NCBI GenBank assembly: GCA_030018555.1
Contig: JASEHY010000117.1
Span: 1 to 5,127, forward strand
Direction of reading: 5' to 3'
Length of the DNA stretch: 5,127 bases
Source: Planctomycetota bacterium
GTDB taxonomy: Bacteria; Planctomycetota; MHYJ01; JACQXL01
Numbering within the stretch: the first letter of the stretch is position 1; each line of letters opens with the position of its first letter. The notes beneath the pieces are model-generated. The model saw nothing but the letters and a program-made list of their open reading frames with translations. It searched no databases and was not told the origin of the DNA. Positions 4,559 through 5,127 of the stretch are shown piece by piece. A program made the translations under genes and the position numbers.

Positions 4559-5127
4559 ATGAACTGTAATAGTATTAAAACATTATTAAATCCATACATA
4601 GACAATGAACTATCCGCAGAGGAGAACGAGATGGTTAAACAGCATCTTCAGGAGTGTATGGATTGTGCTGAAGAGACGGTAGAATTAAATAAGGTCAAAG
4701 AAATGGTTCGCACCCTCTCAGCGATAAACGCACCGCCCCAACTATCTTCTGCCGTTAGTCAGCAGATAGCAGAAAGTCCAGCATTTAAGGTCAATATCTT
4801 CTGGAGTTATCAGTGGCTACTTGGCTCTCTCGCCTCCGCAGCCGCTGCTTTTATCATCATCTATGTTGCCCTGATTAGCCCTTATAAAACAAAGCCCCCT
4901 GAACAACCTATATCTGTGCAATCAGAATTAAAAGAAGGAGAGGGAACCCCGATGACTATCGGGGCTGGGAAACCAATCACGCCACCTGATTTTCCGGTCT
5001 ATTCAGCCCCTGCTCCCCCCTCGCAACCGACCGTCCTTCTTCCACCACTTTTTACCCAGCAGATAAATATATCTGCAGAAGATGTAGAACATACTCTCAA
5101 CAAGGTTTATGAACTATCTGCTTCTCA
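4559..5127 (+). CDS. Membrane protein with zf-HC2 domain, probable anti-sigma factor (3' end outside window)
   Basis: The frame is open to the window edge, with 189 complete codons visible. The ATG at 4559 follows AAGGA (4548-4552) by 6 nt. Residues 3-36 match the putative zinc-finger (zf-HC2) domain of ZAS anti-sigma factors: Cys3, the YIDNELS turn at 13-19, then His29, Cys33 and Cys36 in the HxxxCxxC zinc motif. One membrane helix spans about 86-106. Residues 107-165 are Pro-rich and probably extracytoplasmic, followed by an acidic stretch (172-189). In this family the N-terminal zinc domain holds an ECF sigma factor at the membrane until a signal frees it. No sigma gene is visible, so the partner is outside the window or encoded elsewhere, and some zf-HC2 proteins have other roles. 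The kinase just upstream on the same strand suggests a shared signalling role. An in-frame palindrome (4947-4964) encodes about residues 130-136. Confidence 0.85.
   Translation, partial: MNCNSIKTLLNPYIDNELSAEENEMVKQHLQECMDCAEETVELNKVKEMVRTLSAINAPPQLSSAVSQQIAESPAFKVNIFWSYQWLLGSLASAAAAFIIIYVALISPYKTKPPEQPISVQSELKEGEGTPMTIGAGKPITPPDFPVYSAPAPPSQPTVLLPPLFTQQINISAEDVEHTLNKVYELSAS
4947..4964. repeat. In-frame palindrome in the anti-sigma-like gene
   Basis: CCCCGAT (4947-4953) and ATCGGGG (4958-4964) are perfect inverted copies around GACT. It resembles the intergenic hairpin at 1106-1125. It codes for part of the external Pro/Gly-rich linker (TPMTIGA). Confidence 0.65.

Overview
The window looks like chromosomal DNA from an uncultivated bacterium. 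Clear Shine-Dalgarno sequences precede most genes, there is a Hanks-type (eukaryotic-like) Ser/Thr kinase next to a zinc-finger anti-sigma-type membrane protein, and the spaces between genes are full of short palindromes and degenerate repeats. Repeats of this style are familiar from genomes of lineages such as Planctomycetota, Omnitrophota and other candidate phyla. That placement is a weak inference; nothing here fixes the taxon. All genes read on the + strand.

Left part (1-1986): a repeat-rich leader, then three genes I do not recognise. They are a small protein with two CxxC pairs (240-560), a small basic-tailed protein (762-1091) and a 266-residue protein (1186-1986). The spaces between them are folded. 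A 168-nt segment (578-745) can form a long-range helix, internal hairpins and mutually exclusive pairings just ahead of a near-perfect Shine-Dalgarno. Three perfect or near-perfect hairpins (1106-1172) sit in front of the third gene, the last touching its ribosome binding site. The genes at 762 and 1186 share a hairpin with the same TGGCGC/GCGCCA arms upstream of their starts. This is the part most likely to hold something undescribed.

Middle (1987-2367): no gene. It holds a GC-rich hairpin after the third gene, several common-looking intergenic repeats, and a palindromic array of GTTCAA/TTGAAC units with 8-nt spacing, ending just before the kinase ribosome binding site.

Right part (2368-5127): a membrane-anchored Ser/Thr kinase (680 residues: kinase domain, one membrane helix, TolB/FlgO-like external domain, charged tail). 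A 122-bp near-perfect palindromic element follows, then a membrane protein with an N-terminal zf-HC2 (HxxxCxxC) domain that runs off the right edge. The pair suggests an envelope or stress signalling module: an external domain coupled to a cytoplasmic kinase, and a likely anti-sigma factor whose sigma partner is not in the window.

A recurring theme is intergenic-style palindromes lying in frame inside genes: in the CxxC protein (276-293), on both sides of the kinase membrane helix (3289-3306 and 3413-3475), in the kinase tail (4371-4385) and in the anti-sigma-like protein (4947-4964). Most of these code for linker-type sequence.
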